DNA of 64,000 bases from Neocallimastix lanati (nom. inval.). Its lineage: Eukaryota; Neocallimastigomycota; Neocallimastigomycetes; Neocallimastigales; Neocallimastigaceae. The DNA is taken from NCBI GenBank assembly GCA_016946835.1, contig JACVTC010000064.1, positions 64,001-128,000 on the forward strand. Reading direction: 5' to 3'. The notes under the pieces were generated by a model. The model did not search any database, had not been told where the DNA came from, and was given only the letters and a program-made list of their open reading frames with translations. The position numbers were made by a program, and so were the translations under genes. Positions 53,050 through 64,000 of this stretch are shown here, in pieces. Positions within the stretch are counted from its first letter, which is position 1. Each line of letters starts with the position of its first letter.

Positions 53050-53110
53050 CGGCCGAAGGCCGCTCCAAAAATTGCGTAGCCGACTCAGTGAGTCGTCTCG
53101 CGGCGATTGG
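53050..53110. repeat. GC-rich island with stacked hairpins
   Basis: CGGCCGAAGGCCG (53050-53062) and CGACTCAGTGAGTCG (53081-53095) are two perfect hairpins within 50 bp, joined by GCGTAGC. This is the most GC-rich spot of the window, isolated in AT-rich DNA. Confidence 0.6.
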
Positions 53111-54273
53111 TAAAGTTTTCAATCAGCAATAATCCAGCCTCAGTTATTACTTCACAGGTATGGATATGCTCCAGTGCAAGGTTAAAGATCAAAAATGGAT
53201 GCTCCTCCTCAGAAATATTTATACTTTATTTTTAAATATTATTTCCATAAAAAATTAATGAATAAATATTATTATTATTTGATTGGACAAAAATGTAATT
53301 TATTTTATACATTTATTAATACTTTCTTTTTTTATTTATTTATTTAAAATTTTTATAACAACATATATTTATGAATAATTTAAATATTTCAATGAAATTA
53401 AATATATAATCATACGTATATCATAATAATTATATTTTAATTAAATAAAACTTATTGTGAAGTTCATATGAGATTAATTTTAATTAATTTATATAAATTT
53501 GGTTTTTTTATTTAAATTTCTTCACATAATAAATAAAGATATTTTAATTTAATAATTAATTAATTTTTTTTTTTTTTTTTTAATTATTTTTTTTTTTTTA
53601 ATTTTTATCTTTTTTAATTTTTTATTTTTTTAAATTTTTATTTCTTTTCTTTTTTTTTTTTTTTAAAAAAATTGTTGTAATTTTTTTTTAATAAAATTAA
53701 AAAAAGCCTTATAATTTAAAATGAAGTAAAATAAAAATATTCAAAATAAAAATATTTAATTTTATATAATTTTTATTTGTTGTAAAAATTTTTTGTTCAA
53801 TTTAAATAGAATTTTACAAAATTGAAAATTTATTAAGTAGAATTATCGAATTTAAAAATATAGAACAAATTTGGAGAAAGAAAAAAAAATATATTTTTTT
53901 TAATTATATAAATTTATATTCTTTAAATTTTCGATTGATGAATATATATGTATAATCTCTAAAAAGCAATTATGCAATAATTATGAATATATTTATTTTT
54001 CAAAAAATATTTAAAATTGAATTTAAAAATTTATTATCTTTATTAATATTTATAATAATTGAGGGGAAAAAATAAAAATAAAATAAAAAAATTAAAAAAA
54101 AATAAATAAATGAAACAATACTTTTTGATGTATTCGAAAATTAAGTTTTGGTTTTAATGAATAATTATTGACTTTACTTTTATATATATATATATATATA
54201 TAATATTACTATTATTATTATATTATTTTTATTACATATTACTATCTATATTATCTATTTTATTGAAATATAA

Positions 54274-56555
<2,282 letters not shown>

Positions 56556-57146
56556 AAAGGCTAAATAAACTATGTTTACCATAAATATTTAATATTATTA
56601 ATTATAATTGTTATTGTTATTTATCATCATCATTACTAAAAAATATATATATATATATATATATATAATTTAAAATACTAATTAAATAAAAAAAAATTAA
56701 TTATAATTGAAATATAAAAAACTGTAAAATATAAAATATACTTGATTATATAATATTAAATATATATATTTATTAATATACTATATATTCAAATAATATC
56801 CTCAAAAAAAAAAAAAAAAATATTATTAATAAAAATAATGATAATGATAATAATAATAACGACAATAATAATTATATAAACAAATATATATATATATATT
56901 TAAAATTTTTATAAATTTTCTTATATAGCAACAATACATTATATATATTAAAATTTTTTATTCCATTCTTTTTAATTTAATAATGATATATTTAATTCAA
57001 TAAAAAAAAAAATAATAATAATAATAATAATAATAATTATCATAATTTCATAATTCACATAGGAGAATAGATTTTAAAATATATATATATATATATTTAT
57101 ATAAATATGAATAATATAAAATTTTTAATCCTTTATATAAAAATAC

Positions 57147-57184
<38 letters not shown>

Positions 57185-57614
57185 TTAAAATTAGTTTATT
57201 TTAAAATTGTTATACTGAATCAATCATTTTTAATAATAATTATTATTTAATATATAAAACTATTTTTTAAGATAAAAAAAAAAAAAAAACTATATATTAA
57301 ATTATAGAATGAAAAGATATTTATTATTAATTATTATTATTCCAATTATTATTATTCCAATTATTATTATTCCAATTATTATTTTTCATTATTAATTTTT
57401 TATTAAAAATATATAATTATATTTTTTTCTTTTTTTTTTTTTTTTTCTTTTTATATTTTAATTTGTTTTTTAAATATTTTTATTTGTATTTTTTTTTTTT
57501 TAATTTGTTATTTTTTATTTATTTTATATTAACATTACAAAAAAAAAAAAAAAAATTATAGTATTATAAAAAAAAAATTTATATGAAAATTCTAATAGAT
57601 ATTATAAAAAAAAA

Positions 57615-57650
<36 letters not shown>

Positions 57651-58242
57651 TTATTCATTTACTAAATTTAACAGTACAAATATATTATTTTAATAAAAAA
57701 AAATTATTATTTTACTTTATTTTATTTTATTAATAATTTATATATATATGTTTATTATTAAAAATAATGAAAAAAAATAAAAAATAAAAAATAAAAAATA
57801 AAAAATAAAAATAAGATAAAATAACAAAAATAAGAAAAAAAAAAAAAGAAAAAAAAATAATAATAATTATTATATTATTATTTTTTAAAAAAAAATAAAG
57901 CATCATTAAATTATTTTTTAATAAAAAAAAAGAAAAAAAAAAGGAAAAAAAAAAAATAGTTTAAATTAATTGATATAATAATAAAATAATTATAAATGAA
58001 TTGTGATAAAATATAATATATCTAAATATTAAATATGGGTAAAGTATTATTTAAAATCCCTTAATTTCAATTTTAATTTATTATTTTTATTATTTCTATT
58101 ATTTTCATTTTAATTTTAATTTTTTATATTTTTATTTGTATTTCTATTTGTATTTATGTATTTTTATTTGAATTTATATATATATTTCTTTCCTTTATTT
58201 TAAATATATAGATATATATATATTTGAAATAAATATTTATAT
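56556..58242. other. Intergenic region between the converging CDK1 and RhoGAP genes
   Basis: Only AT-rich low-complexity DNA: AT dinucleotide runs (56643-56668, 57163-57184), paired A and T homopolymers (57608-57650) and an A/G-rich tract (57770-57960). It must contain both 3' UTRs. No gene seen. Confidence 0.6.
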
Positions 58243-63999
<5,757 letters not shown>

Positions 64000-64000
64000 C

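Overview
This window looks like nuclear DNA of an anaerobic gut fungus (Neocallimastigomycota). Non-coding DNA is extremely AT-rich, with long A/T homopolymers and short tandem repeats. Genes carry many short AT-rich introns, and coding (AAT)n tracts are read as polyasparagine. The strongest clue is a secreted CotH-like protein ending in two fungal dockerin (CBM10-type) modules, the hallmark of gut-fungal cellulosomes. The species cannot be named from the sequence alone.

Layout. The left 12.7 kb is transposon territory. The first codons of a minus-strand gag run off the left edge behind a hairpin-rich leader. Next comes a full-length Ty3/gypsy chromovirus with one intact 1458-codon Gag-Pol ORF, flanked by two LTR-like segments of matching length and termini but poorly matching sequence. 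A stretch of unrecognised, probably decayed DNA follows, then a gag-only pseudogene. From 15.4 to 30.4 kb lie four host genes: a nine-exon MIT-like plus coiled-coil protein (Atg38/NRBF2-like candidate, +), a charged-helix protein with a C-terminal membrane anchor (-), an 89-residue AMPK-type glycogen-binding domain protein (-), and a Ser/Thr/Asn-rich single-pass membrane protein (-).

From 30.4 to 48.5 kb I find no intact gene. This desert holds a terminal-inverted-repeat element around pentanucleotide repeats, a decayed ankyrin-repeat gene interrupted by about 1 kb of probable retroposed DNA, and a 644-bp foldback element. The right part returns to genes: the CotH-dockerin gene (+), a multi-exon CDK1/Cdc2 kinase with PSTAIRE helix (+), and a very large RhoGAP protein (-) whose start lies at the window edge.

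The genes form no obvious pathway cluster. Individually they suggest cellulosome/extracellular function (CotH), PI3K-complex/autophagy or endosomal function (MIT protein), carbohydrate sensing (AMPK-type CBM), cell cycle (CDK1) and Rho-GTPase polarity control (RhoGAP). Exon structures were assembled by eye from GT/AG sites and reading phase and are not backed by transcripts.
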